From Aliiglaciecola lipolytica E3 (GTDB taxonomy: Bacteria > Pseudomonadota > Gammaproteobacteria > Enterobacterales > Alteromonadaceae): DNA of 64,000 nucleotides. The stretch is from the NCBI RefSeq assembly GCF_000314975.1, contig NZ_BAEN01000015.1:122484-186483 (forward strand), read 5' to 3'. Position numbers and translations under genes: made by a program. Below are positions 1 through 8,947 of the stretch, one piece after another. The notes under the pieces are model-generated. The model did not search any database and was not told the DNA's origin. It saw only the letters and a program-made list of their open reading frames with translations. Numbering within the stretch: the stretch's first letter is position 1; each line of letters opens with the position of its first letter.

Positions 1-896
1 TACAGGTTACCGACAATGAGTTGTGTATCTTTTGAATGATGAGCCATTCCATCAGCATAATGCTTAAGAAGCAACTCAATATTGAAACTATTGGTTTTGT
101 CGTTCCAGTACTGCGTTAATATCGGATCATCGGTAGCGCTTATATAATCGCTAAAATCTCTAGTGACATCACTATAGGGCTTAGTATTGATTGCTGAATC
201 CATATAGTTAAACAGTGATTTGTTGATGTCCCATTCGTCAAGATTTGAGTCTTCATATGCAGTTTGCAACACATCAGGCGCATCAGTATCGATGTAGTAC
301 TCGACTGGAATCGGGATCGAGAGGTCATACTTACCGTTTACATGGTTGATCTTGTATAACTCTTCTCTTTCAGAATAGATATCTTCACCTTTAACAACTT
401 CTCGAAAATGCTCAAAATTACTGTCAAATGCAGACATTGCTTTGTCATTTAGCTTTGAATAGCATTCATCGGGTAAAGGTAGAGATATGGAGGTGCTGTT
501 AATCCCACTGCGTTGCACTGTCTTAGGCAGCATTCTGAATTCGCTAAGTTCGAAGAATACGTTATCGATTTTATCAACCACCTCGAAAAAGCGTGGGAGC
601 ATATTACCTTCTACTTCTTCAAAGTTTTCTAATGCATGAGCCGTGAGTTCTATCTCATTATCACTCCACTTGATCAAGCTTTCCTCTTTCAAGTCGTCTA
701 GAACCGCAAGCGTTTCTGCCGCAGTGAATCCAAAATAGTCCTGAATGAGCGATACAGGAGACTTACCCACAGAATGAAGTACACGAATAATAAACTCTTT
801 TACGACAGGGAGTTGGCGCTTTTGGCTAACGGTGTAATCGATAAAGAACGCTTTAGTTGGTAGTCCGAAGCTAATTCTGTTTAATTGTATTTTCAT
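1..896 (-). CDS. Partial winged-helix-like partner of the NERD-kinase-helicase protein (runs off left edge)
   Basis: The reading frame is open from an ATG at 896 to base 1, giving about 298 visible residues without a stop; the C-terminus lies outside the window. The start overlaps the stop of the upstream helicase gene by one base (TAATG), so the two are probably translationally coupled. Residues 20-85 look like a winged helix: a region opening VKEFIIRVL, then a recognition-type stretch and an acidic wing. The rest is acidic and of unknown fold. I see no catalytic motif in the visible part. In Mokosh type I systems the helicase-kinase gene is paired with a phospholipase D nuclease gene; whether a PLD (HKD) domain lies in the missing C-terminus cannot be seen here. 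The gene is real with high confidence; its function is unknown. Confidence 0.8.
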   Translation of the reverse strand, partial: MKIQLNRISFGLPTKAFFIDYTVSQKRQLPVVKEFIIRVLHSVGKSPVSLIQDYFGFTAAETLAVLDDLKEESLIKWSDNEIELTAHALENFEEVEGNMLPRFFEVVDKIDNVFFELSEFRMLPKTVQRSGINSTSISLPLPDECYSKLNDKAMSAFDSNFEHFREVVKGEDIYSEREELYKINHVNGKYDLSIPIPVEYYIDTDAPDVLQTAYEDSNLDEWDINKSLFNYMDSAINTKPYSDVTRDFSDYISATDDPILTQYWNDKTNSFNIELLLKHYADGMAHHSKDTQLIVGNL

Positions 897-3800
897 TACA
901 GCGAAACTCCTTTTACCGGGCGGATAGAGTAATTTGGGGAGTTATTGTCCTCGATAAATTTAAACACACGACCAAATGCGGAGGATTGATTATACTGGCT
1001 CCACATTTGACTATTACCCACTATGAATAGACATTCCTTAGCCCGTGACAAAGATACATTGGCTCGATTTTCAGATGATACATAGCCCTGCGTACCCCTT
1101 GTATTACTTCTTACCAGAGAAAGAATAATGATGTCGTTTTCTTTACCCTGATAACTATCCACCGTATCCACTTTCACAATACGCCTTTCAAGCAAGCTTC
1201 TCGCCCACGGCATACTGTTAATTTTTCTAATCAGGTGTCTGACTTGTTCTCCATACATGCAGATGACCCCGATCTTAGGTTCTTCGCCTTCAATAAATAT
1301 TTCATCATCGCTATCGCTGTCATACATTCGTTTGATAATTGAGATGATGCAGTCGGCTTCAAGCGGGTTAATGAAGCTTTTTTCATTAACGCCCTTTCCT
1401 TTAGGAGTTGCTTCCCTGTTTTGATTTCCTTCACCAGATGTGTCAAACCATGTCACTGGATTGGCGAATGAATTAATTAAATTTTGATAGTTTTCATCAG
1501 TTAGAGAACGGCCGGTTCGCAGAGCACCATCATAGAAGTTTTCTGACACGAGTTTACCGATTGGTGGGGCCATCCGATATTGCGTGAGCAGAGAGCGTCC
1601 AACGGTCTCTCCATAGTCAGAGACGAAAGCTCTTTCAAAGTCACTTCGCTTCAGCTCTTCCTCATCTAATTTCGGCAGTTCTCGTTTTGCGGCTTTAATA
1701 TGCGCTTCATCAAACAATGGCGGAAGTTGTTTATGGTCTCCAACAAGCAATACCTTTTTTCCGACCTGCATGGCAATCGCCAATTCACTTGCTGGGGAGC
1801 GAGCGGCTTCGTCAATAACAACGAGGTCATAAATATTTTCCTGTACACCGTAATGGTTCCGACCAATACCGACACAAGTGCCGCACACAAGGGTTCTGGT
1901 TTTGGCAAGGAAGTTTTGAAATTGGGCTTTTCCTGATGCCATTACACTTAACCATTCGTTAGACGTCTCAATAAGGTTGCTAACTTTGGATATCAGTTCC
2001 CTTGAGTAAATATCGAAATATTCAGAGAGTTGTTCTAGAAGCGTACTTCGTATTTTAGATAGTGGAACACCGGTAAAGGAGGGCGAATCAGGTAATTGTC
2101 TGGCCAAGAAATCGTTAAGGTTCGCCTTTAGTTTCGATTCTCTTTGTGCAAGTTTAGCTGTACCAGCCTGATCTTCATCCTGTGCTTGAGATAGCAACTG
2201 GTTAAATCGTTGACCGTAGGAATCCTCAAATTCTGATATAATAGAAGACATCTCGGCTGGTATACCAATGTGTTCAAGTAGCGTACTTAGTCGCTCTCTA
2301 AATTCAGCCCTAAACTTATCACGATAGTGTTCTTGAAGAGCTTTTTCACCGACATCAGTCAAGGATGCAGATAAGTTTGATTCATCACCAAGACGAACAA
2401 TATCGATTGCTTGTTCCGTTCTTTTAAATAGGGAACGAACTCTCTCACTGGCATTATTGACGGCTTCATGAGATTGACTCACTAGTAGTACGCGCCGGGC
2501 GCCTTTCATAATTGAATAATGTATATAGGAACCGATAAAAGCTGTTTTACCTGTTCCGGGGGGGCCTTGTAACAAGGCAATAGGGCCATACTTGTAAAGT
2601 GCCTTGAAAGCACCTCGTTGTTGTTCGTTTAAGGCGAATGAAATGCTGCCATCTTCTTTGTATTCAGTATAAGAATCTAATTCATCTTCAGTTGGTGTTA
2701 TACCCTCGATAATTTGAGCATCAAGTCCGGGGGAAAAATAGTCGGGAAGGTCAGGGATTATAGCTCTACCTGTAATTAATTTTGTAACCGCTTTTTCTCG
2801 TTTTGAAAGTGACGCAGCAGTCATACTTCCCTCCAAAATAAGGGTGTCTCCTGCTTGGGGAGTATTTTTACCGCGAGTTTTTAATATGAGGTTGTCTGAG
2901 CTCAAATCTTCAACAATGCCGATCACTCTTAATTCGCCTCGCACTTCCATTTTTACATTTACTCGTTCGGTTCTTAGGTCGAAGTCGAATTTGCTGTCAT
3001 CTAATGAATACCGGAAACTGAGTAACTGATTGGCATTGTAAACAGGGTCGGTCACAACCTGAATCTTGGGATAGCTTTCTTCCTCTGTATCGACAAGCAC
3101 TTTCCAAATTTCGCGAGCGTCTAATACTGTTGACTTTGCCATCTTTGGTAGTGTCAGAGTTGGTCTTTTCGGCCCTTTGGCCTCAGCATTGGTCTCACCG
3201 GAAGTTCTGGCTAACTCTTTGTAGGTATCACTTTCGAGAATGAAATTGATGAAATCTTCGGTTGATCCATGAATATTGTTCGATAGATGAATTTCACCAG
3301 TTAACTTTAACTGAGAATCGCGCTTATTTTTGATAAACTGGTCATGTCGAATGTCATTTTCTCTAAAACTGACAATAAACTTTCTATCTTCATTAATTAA
3401 CAAGCTTATATTTTTTTTGATGCCACTAAGCTGGACACTTAATAGATCTCTATCTTTACCAGCATTCTGCTTAAGAGTCATGTAATAAGCGCCATCGTCT
3501 GAGGTCAATAACTCGGTGACCGTTCGACAATTTTTATGATGAATCTCATATTTTTTGATGGTAACTGGAGGAGGCGGATTAACAATCTCATCGAAATTAT
3601 CGAGTAACTTTTCTAATTCGCTTGTCGATACCTCAGGGAGATCAAGTAATTCTTCCGCGTATTTGGCGAGATGAAGTGAACTAATTACCTGTGCTAATTC
3701 ATGTATTATTTTTACAGCAGCAAAACGATCAATGGCAGTTTTAGCTAGACTTTCATACGAAGACGGAACATAGGCAGGTGTATGTTTATCTGCGTTGTTT

Positions 3801-5743
3801 AAGTCATATTCGACTAAGTCGATGAAACGAATATTTTCATTATCGACAATTATGTTTTGAGGGTGTAAGTCGCCATGGTGAAGCTTTGCACCATGAAGTT
3901 TGAGTAAAGCGGTTATTAATGCTTTAGCCAGCTTATAACCGTCTGGCTTCTCGATATTCTCAACTGCTTTATCCCACGAGATTCCCTCAACCCATTCGTA
4001 TTTAAAGTATGCGCAGGTCATTGTCGGGTTAAAGCCGAAATCTAAAATTACAGGGAGTTGCGGTAAAGCGGCGTTGTTTATGCTCTCGAGCCTGCTGAAA
4101 AACATCAGAAGCTCATGGTTTATTCCTCCAGCTCCGTTTGTATCACTGAGTCCAAACCATGCTTTTACTCCAAAAGAGTCATCAGGGGCTTTTAATAAAT
4201 GACACGTCCCCTCAGTTTTAAAGAGCACTGCGTCGAGTTCAGTATATACGTTCTTATTGTTATGATATTTTGATAAAAGTGATAAAGAATGGACTGGGTC
4301 TTCTGAACCAGTTCTTATTAACTTATTTAGCTCCGTTTGTGCATCGCAAAGATCCTGAAATCTATTTCTGGAATCGAGTTCGAGACCGCGAGAAAACCAG
4401 TATTCTAGCTTTTCACTAATTTCATTGTCCTTAATTGGATTCCAGACATAAATGCCATCTTCTTTTATCGGCCAAGTATCAAAAGCTATATAGTGACAAG
4501 CCGCAGTCGCCAAATACACGTCCCTGCTGAACGCAGTCGCATGTGAGGTTTCTTCTAATAACTCTTCAGGTGTCTCAACTCGTCCATGCTGAATAATTTT
4601 TCTGACTGGAGAAACAGTCTTTTTATCGGGATCTGGGTAATACGCTGTTAAAAAGTTAGAGAGGACCACTTTACTGGGGAGTGATAACCAAATGCTATGC
4701 GAACCTAGGTCGCGGTGAGCAACTTCAATATCATGAAGTCTCGATAGCTGACTTACCAGAACTTGTATTAAGTCTAATCTGTTCTGAGTCGTTAATTTGT
4801 TTTTATTCTTACGAATAAAAGTATCGAGTCTTTCTTTCTTATTAGGCCATTCGTAGAGCTCTACGAAATCTTCTGTTAGGTCTATTGGTATATGCAGTAA
4901 CTGAAGGTGACTGTCTTTTAAATCTTCATCTTGAGTATCAATGTAACCTAGAACATTTGACTCTCTCTGAGCAATTGTTGCACGCTGTTCAGGGGTTCTA
5001 GAGTGTTCAACGATACAGGGCGCAGTAAAGTCCCATCTTCTCATCAAGGCTTGATAATTGGCATTATTTGCCTGTTGGCTACGATATTCAGCATACAAGT
5101 TATCTTTGTGCTGGAAAAGCGACGAGCCGTTTAGGACATAGCCGTTTGATGAAAAGGCTTTTGCTTTGAAGTCTGCGCTATTATTGAGAAAAATCCGGTT
5201 CCAGACTGTGATATTTTTTGTTGGTATGTCTTCTTTTCTATCAAAGCTGAATGGGCGACCTATTATTTTTGCGTATGTTTTTTCATCGCCAATGTGTTTG
5301 AACTCATCCAGTGTAAAAACACACTCTCTTTCTTCTTCTGAGAGTTGAGACGCGTCAGCTGAGCCGCACAACACTACACGTTTATCAACGTAAGGGACAT
5401 ATTTGTTGCCGAGTTTCTTTTGGAGTCTTGACTTTAGGATTTTCGCAGCTCTGCTTGCTTGGGAAACTGCGTTAATGCGGCTCTCTTGGCGCCCGTCATC
5501 GTACTCCTGAATCCACCGATTGCCTCTTGAGAAAATCTTGCCCTTATAGTTTTTAAGCTCAACAACGATGATTCGGTCATGAGTGACAAGTATTAAATCT
5601 GCCTCAAAGTCTTTTCCTTGTCGGCCTAACATTTCTAAAGAGGAGTAGCCTATCCAGCTGTCAGGGAGGTATTTCGATAAGACTTCATTAGCTTTGAGTT
5701 CAAAACCGTTAATTCCTTGAGGATCAAGACACTTTATGTCCAT
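896..5743 (-). CDS. NERD - double kinase-fold - Upf1-like SF1 helicase protein (putative phage defence)
   Basis: A 1615-residue multidomain protein. Residues 10-150 form a NERD (nuclease-related) domain with a PD-(D/E)xK-like core (D49, E62-L-K64). Around 340-400 lies a protein-kinase catalytic loop (H343-R-D345), but a clear DFG is not visible and LSNFL stands in its place. A second kinase-like loop, H623-G-D-L-H-P-Q-N, is followed by FIDLVEYD. The C-terminal third is a superfamily 1B (Upf1/COG1112) helicase: Walker A GPPGTGKT near 1060, DEAA near 1310, GDHKQLPP, YRMAPP, VDSYQGKE and SLSRAK. Kinase plus COG1112 helicase is the plan of the Mokosh defence protein MkoA; the NERD front end and doubled kinase make this a variant or a different family. 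It is transcribed with the partial gene downstream. The domain calls come from visible motifs; the antiviral role is inference. Confidence 0.88.
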   Translation of the reverse strand: MDIKCLDPQGINGFELKANEVLSKYLPDSWIGYSSLEMLGRQGKDFEADLILVTHDRIIVVELKNYKGKIFSRGNRWIQEYDDGRQESRINAVSQASRAAKILKSRLQKKLGNKYVPYVDKRVVLCGSADASQLSEEERECVFTLDEFKHIGDEKTYAKIIGRPFSFDRKEDIPTKNITVWNRIFLNNSADFKAKAFSSNGYVLNGSSLFQHKDNLYAEYRSQQANNANYQALMRRWDFTAPCIVEHSRTPEQRATIAQRESNVLGYIDTQDEDLKDSHLQLLHIPIDLTEDFVELYEWPNKKERLDTFIRKNKNKLTTQNRLDLIQVLVSQLSRLHDIEVAHRDLGSHSIWLSLPSKVVLSNFLTAYYPDPDKKTVSPVRKIIQHGRVETPEELLEETSHATAFSRDVYLATAACHYIAFDTWPIKEDGIYVWNPIKDNEISEKLEYWFSRGLELDSRNRFQDLCDAQTELNKLIRTGSEDPVHSLSLLSKYHNNKNVYTELDAVLFKTEGTCHLLKAPDDSFGVKAWFGLSDTNGAGGINHELLMFFSRLESINNAALPQLPVILDFGFNPTMTCAYFKYEWVEGISWDKAVENIEKPDGYKLAKALITALLKLHGAKLHHGDLHPQNIIVDNENIRFIDLVEYDLNNADKHTPAYVPSSYESLAKTAIDRFAAVKIIHELAQVISSLHLAKYAEELLDLPEVSTSELEKLLDNFDEIVNPPPPVTIKKYEIHHKNCRTVTELLTSDDGAYYMTLKQNAGKDRDLLSVQLSGIKKNISLLINEDRKFIVSFRENDIRHDQFIKNKRDSQLKLTGEIHLSNNIHGSTEDFINFILESDTYKELARTSGETNAEAKGPKRPTLTLPKMAKSTVLDAREIWKVLVDTEEESYPKIQVVTDPVYNANQLLSFRYSLDDSKFDFDLRTERVNVKMEVRGELRVIGIVEDLSSDNLILKTRGKNTPQAGDTLILEGSMTAASLSKREKAVTKLITGRAIIPDLPDYFSPGLDAQIIEGITPTEDELDSYTEYKEDGSISFALNEQQRGAFKALYKYGPIALLQGPPGTGKTAFIGSYIHYSIMKGARRVLLVSQSHEAVNNASERVRSLFKRTEQAIDIVRLGDESNLSASLTDVGEKALQEHYRDKFRAEFRERLSTLLEHIGIPAEMSSIISEFEDSYGQRFNQLLSQAQDEDQAGTAKLAQRESKLKANLNDFLARQLPDSPSFTGVPLSKIRSTLLEQLSEYFDIYSRELISKVSNLIETSNEWLSVMASGKAQFQNFLAKTRTLVCGTCVGIGRNHYGVQENIYDLVVIDEAARSPASELAIAMQVGKKVLLVGDHKQLPPLFDEAHIKAAKRELPKLDEEELKRSDFERAFVSDYGETVGRSLLTQYRMAPPIGKLVSENFYDGALRTGRSLTDENYQNLINSFANPVTWFDTSGEGNQNREATPKGKGVNEKSFINPLEADCIISIIKRMYDSDSDDEIFIEGEEPKIGVICMYGEQVRHLIRKINSMPWARSLLERRIVKVDTVDSYQGKENDIIILSLVRSNTRGTQGYVSSENRANVSLSRAKECLFIVGNSQMWSQYNQSSAFGRVFKFIEDNNSPNYSIRPVKGVSL

Positions 5744-5820
5744 ACTGCTTCCTTGATGAGTTGATAACTAAACTTCAGACAACATGTGTTACCAAGTTAT
5801 CGCAGTAATGGAGGGGTATG

Positions 5821-5979
5821 ATGAAGGCTTTCAGAGCTATTTGTAAAATTGAATTTGGGATAGCGTCCGACGTGGTTAAGCGCATTCCATTACTGCTTAT
5901 TAAAAATATATCCTCTTTGCTGGGATTCAAAAAAGAGAATTCTCATTATGTACAGTATAATCTTATCAGGTTTACGTAA
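5821..5979 (+). CDS. Small ORF (52 aa) with strong ribosome binding site
   Basis: An ATG at 5821 is preceded by GGAGGGG at 5810-5816, an unusually good Shine-Dalgarno sequence. It opens a 52-residue reading frame that ends at TAA 5977-5979. The predicted peptide begins MKAFRAICK and has a hydrophobic centre (IPLLLIKNISSLLGF) followed by a polar tail. It lies divergent to the NERD-kinase-helicase gene, only 77 bp from that gene's start. I do not recognise it. It may be a small gene of the defence locus or a remnant; the ribosome binding site is the only direct support. Confidence 0.35.
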   Translation: MKAFRAICKIEFGIASDVVKRIPLLLIKNISSLLGFKKENSHYVQYNLIRFT

Positions 5980-6193
5980 AGTGATTTTTTTTGAACAAAA
6001 TCAATGGCGTTTTTTGAATAGCGACACTCTGAAAAGTTAAATGAAACGACTACTCTTTTTTTACGTTGAGCGTTTGTGTAATGCTATTAGTCTAAATTTA
6101 TAATTTGTTTTATTAAGTTCCCGCCTTTATTGCATAAAATATTCTTAGAATAAGTGATTACCGAAAAAATATGACAGGATCGAGGAAAATAGA

Positions 6194-6346
6194 ATGGAAG
6201 CATTGGAAAATTCTAAGTGGCTTAATGACGCTGTTGGATGTAAGCAGTGTGGGGATGCTGCATCAAGTCGATGCCAATATCGCGTAGGAATCGTAAGTTC
6301 AGTTTCTGAACTAATGTCAATATTTTCCGACGTAGGCCGAGTGTAA
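6194..6346 (+). CDS. Small Cys-containing ORF (50 aa), possibly cut by the IS element
   Basis: An ATG at 6194 lies seven bases after GAGGA (6182-6186), and the frame runs to TAA at 6344-6346. The peptide starts MEALENSKWLNDAVGC and contains a CxxC-type pair (CKQC). The stop falls just before the left end of the IS3-family element at about 6361, so the frame could be the 5' part of a gene interrupted by the insertion. I do not recognise the product. Confidence 0.25.
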   Translation: MEALENSKWLNDAVGCKQCGDAASSRCQYRVGIVSSVSELMSIFSDVGRV

Positions 6347-6371
6347 TGCTCAAATTTTCTTGGACACTTTA

Positions 6372-7208
6372 TTAGGCACTTTTCATTAATTTCATCTCAT
6401 ATTCGACTGGTGAGTTGTTTCCCAGTTTTTGGTGTCGCCGCTTTTGATTATAAAATGGTTCGATATAATCAATAATATCCGCTTGGGCCTAGTGACGAGT
6501 TTGATACCTTCGGTAGTTAACCCGTTCAGATTTCAAACTTCTAAAGAAACACTCCGCAACGGCGTTATCTTAACAATTTCCTGCTCGACTCATGCTTGCC
6601 TTGAACCCAAGTTCACTCAAACACTTCTGGAATGATTCACTTGTGTATTGAGCCCCTTGATCTGAATGGAATATGACTCCTGTCATAGGCTCTCTTTTAT
6701 TGACTGCTAACCGAATAGCACGGGTAGTCAACTCAGTATTGGGTTTATCTGAGAATGCCCAGCTAATAATTTTTCTCGAACATAAATCTACTATTACTGC
6801 TAAATATAACCATCCTTGGCCTGTTCGGATGTACGTGATATCACCTGACCAATGGGTGTTAAGTTGTTCAGGGTTAAATTGTCTATTTAAATAATTAGGG
6901 GCAATGAAAGATGCCTTTCCTGCATATGGATAACGATGTAACCGAGGCCGTTTCGCTATCAATTTAAATTTGCGCATCAACCGACGTACTTTATAACGAC
7001 CCACTTCATAACCTTGATGATTAAGCTCTATCATCATTCTTCGGCTGCCGTAAGTGGCGTCCATTTCATTATGAATATGCTTTACTGCAGCCTCTATGTG
7101 AATATCAAAAGACTTAATTCGCTTGGGTTTAGCATGAAAGTAAAACGAGCTACGAGGTACATTTAAACATCGACAGATATGCTGAACATTAAACCCAGCC
7201 TTCTTCAA
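6372..7208 (-). pseudogene. IS3-family transposase orfB (rve/DDE), broken by two stop codons
   Basis: The intact part (6570-7208, 212 residues) shows an HTH_21 region followed by an rve integrase core: first Asp in WSGDITYI and second Asp in FHSDQGAQY. It stops at TAA right after SRAGNC. Reading on in the same frame gives DNAVAECFFRSLKSERV, which contains the third catalytic residue (Glu), then a second stop (TAG) after QTRH, then the usual IS3 tail DIIDYIEPFYNQKRRH and a genuine stop at 6374-6372. The frame is otherwise preserved, so these are recent point mutations rather than indels. The truncated protein lacks the DDE glutamate and cannot be active. Confidence 0.9.
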
Positions 7209-7210
7209 TT

Positions 7211-7513
7211 CTAGCGCGACTTGCCGCCTTTGTTCATTTCTATTGCGAAGAAGGCCGAAGCTTTTTTTAACAGGTTATTATCACTTTCCAACTGTTTAAC
7301 TTGTTTTTCTAACTCTTGAATTCGTTTTTGTTCATTAGTGATGGCAGACGCTTTAGGCGTAATGCCTACTTGTTCTTCGCGATACTGGCGCACCCATTTT
7401 TGCAAAGTGGAATAACCCACTTCCATTGCTTCAGCTGCTTGCCTAACTGGATAACCTTGAATCGTGATCAACTCAACACATTCTAGTTTAAATTCGTCTG
7501 TGTACTTCTTCAT
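7211..7513 (-). CDS. IS3-family transposase orfA (helix-turn-helix)
   Basis: A 100-residue protein with the HTH_Tnp_1 pattern: KKYTDEFKLECVELI, then VRQAAEAMEVGYSTLQKWVRQY, followed by a leucine-zipper coiled coil near the C-terminus. It normally binds the IS ends. I chose the ATG at 7513, nine codons inside the longest frame, because GAGG stands five bases upstream. The gene appears intact. orfB follows in the -1 frame, and its frame stays open upstream of its ATG into the slippery site at 7262-7268, the standard way IS3 elements make an OrfAB fusion. Confidence 0.85.
   Translation of the reverse strand: MKKYTDEFKLECVELITIQGYPVRQAAEAMEVGYSTLQKWVRQYREEQVGITPKASAITNEQKRIQELEKQVKQLESDNNLLKKASAFFAIEMNKGGKSR
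7262..7268 (-). other. Programmed -1 frameshift slippery run in IS3 orfA
   Basis: A run of seven A followed by G on the minus strand (coding LLKKAS in orfA) matches the A6G slippery heptamer of IS3-family elements. A -1 shift here enters the orfB frame, which is open from this point to the orfB ATG. The signal is moot in this copy because orfB is broken downstream. Confidence 0.6.
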
Positions 7514-7675
7514 CTTCACCTCGTTGGTTTTTGATATCATACTTCCAACAAAGTGTTTTGAATAATTAGACCATTACAAAAGCGATCAACGGGGAACTTG
7601 GTAAATTACCGCATTTTTGTAGATCTGTAATTAAGTTTGTGACTGTTTTAAAATAGTTTGTGAGTAGGAAAACGT

Positions 7676-7705
7676 GAAAAGCGAACCTGTGAAGGTTTGC
7701 TTTTC
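7676..7705. terminator. Hairpin, probable terminator of the SDR gene region
   Basis: A 13-bp stem (GAAAAGCGAACCT with AGGTTTGCTTTTC, one G-T wobble) with a 4-base loop. It lies 120 bp beyond the 3' end of the minus-strand SDR gene and beside the IS right end. T-tracts are weak on both sides, so termination is only probable. Confidence 0.4.
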
Positions 7706-7828
7706 TGTCATTGGTTCGTCGAATTTTATTTTCTCTGGGAAGCTATGAGTGCTTTAAACAATGTGTTGCGACGACCAGTTGAACTCACTCGGTTGCTTTG
7801 GATTGCTTAATCAACCTCTTCCTAATGG

Positions 7829-8476
7829 TTATAAAACCTCTTCGATTGGTTTTTCACCATTAAATAGTTCGACAATAGTTTTGTCTGTTGGTGGGTGATT
7901 AACGCAATACAACAATGCTTTGGCAACGTCACCTCGGGAAATCGTTGCTTGGTCTTTTTGCGCTGGCCGCTCAGAAGTGAATTTTGAGCTAGGGTCAGAA
8001 TCGGTTAACGAGCCAGGTCGAATAATAGAGTAAAGCAGTCCACTATTTATTAGATGTTCGTCGGCCATATGTTTAGCAACCAAATAGGGTTGCATCTCTT
8101 CTGGTCCTTGTTCTGGTTTATCTGCTCCAATTGAACTTACCATAACAAAATGCTTAACATTATTGGCCTTAGCGTAATCTACGGCCCGACAAGCAGCCCA
8201 TAAATCGATCAGCAAGGTTAGATCGGCTCCGGTACTGCCGCCTGATCCGGCTACAAACACAACGGTATCGCACTGTTCGCTTGCACTTTGACTAAACGCG
8301 TGGCTAAAGTCTTCTTTCAGATCGCCTTCTACGATAGCAAGCTGCTCTGCTTTAATATCTGATATTTTGCTTTTGTCGCGGACAAAGGCAACAACGTTTT
8401 GCTGATTGTCGACCATCGATTGGGTTAGTTTTTTGCCGATTTGCCCACTGGCGCCAATAATTAATGTGTTTTTCAT
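7829..8476 (-). CDS. NAD(P)H-binding atypical SDR (NmrA/YwnB-like)
   Basis: A 215-residue Rossmann-fold protein. The N-terminal dinucleotide motif is GASGQIGKKL (residues 8-17), followed by a basic residue at the end of strand 2 (FVRDKSK), typical for NADP. The middle holds VVFVAGSGG and HFVMVSSIGAD, and SIIRPGSL near 150 is typical of atypical SDRs of the SDR_a5 type. The YxxxK pair appears as YLVAK. Substrate is unknown; relatives reduce quinones or act as redox sensors. It lies just downstream of the MAPEG gene on the same strand (54 bp gap) and is probably co-transcribed with it. Confidence 0.8.
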   Translation of the reverse strand: MKNTLIIGASGQIGKKLTQSMVDNQQNVVAFVRDKSKISDIKAEQLAIVEGDLKEDFSHAFSQSASEQCDTVVFVAGSGGSTGADLTLLIDLWAACRAVDYAKANNVKHFVMVSSIGADKPEQGPEEMQPYLVAKHMADEHLINSGLLYSIIRPGSLTDSDPSSKFTSERPAQKDQATISRGDVAKALLYCVNHPPTDKTIVELFNGEKPIEEVL

Positions 8477-8530
8477 TTGTTCTCCTTATGTAACGTTGAG
8501 TATAAGTTTCTGACTCTTTGCAGCGTTTGC

Positions 8531-8947
8531 TTAAATTAATCTGATCCCTATTAGCACCAATATGAATACGTTGGTGAGTAGTCCAATCAAGAAAAAATAG
8601 GTTCGAGGACTGGGATTTTTTTCCGTCGCGATAGCATAATAAAGTGCCATATGTATCAACCGCGCAAGCACATAAATCCATACAGCAATGGCAAACAGAG
8701 AGCTTTGATAATTAAGAGAAAAGGCGAGTAAAACGCTTCCAACAAATAATACGCTGTTTTCTAACGTGTTATGAAATGTGCGGTGAGCTCTAAAAACAAA
8801 ACTATCATGGGATAAATCTTCGTTTAATTTTCCCGGCACTGCTGCAGGCTGATTAGCCTTAGTAAATGTTGCCACTAGCCACTGTATCAACACCATTATT
8901 AGATAAAGATAAAATGCAAAATATACTGAATGTGCAAGCGCAATCAT
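8531..8947 (-). CDS. MAPEG family membrane protein
   Basis: A 138-residue protein with four hydrophobic segments (about 5-27, 62-80, 84-102 and 117-136). The loop after segment one contains FRAHRTFHNTLENSV, matching the RxxRAxxNxxEN signature of the MAPEG family (glutathione/eicosanoid metabolism in eukaryotes, mostly uncharacterised in bacteria). AAGGA stands nine bases before the ATG. It is probably first in a two-gene unit with the SDR. The family is confident, the function unknown. Confidence 0.8.
   Translation of the reverse strand: MIALAHSVYFAFYLYLIMVLIQWLVATFTKANQPAAVPGKLNEDLSHDSFVFRAHRTFHNTLENSVLFVGSVLLAFSLNYQSSLFAIAVWIYVLARLIHMALYYAIATEKNPSPRTYFFLIGLLTNVFILVLIGIRLI

Larger units (their letters stand above)
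6361..7559 (-). mobile_element. Degenerate IS3-family insertion sequence
   Basis: A 1.2 kb element with the orfA/orfB arrangement of IS3-family elements on the minus strand. Imperfect terminal inverted repeats are visible: ACACTTTATTAGG at 6364-6376 on the left and, read inward from the right, ACACTTTGTTGG (7556-7545). The exact tips and a target duplication could not be fixed by eye. orfB carries two in-frame stops, so the copy is not autonomous. It sits between the defence-like genes and an SDR gene. Confidence 0.8.

Noticed and set aside
140..328. Short minus-strand frame inside the left-edge gene
   Set aside because: It lies in another frame of the open 298-codon partner gene, has no ribosome binding site and no family pattern.
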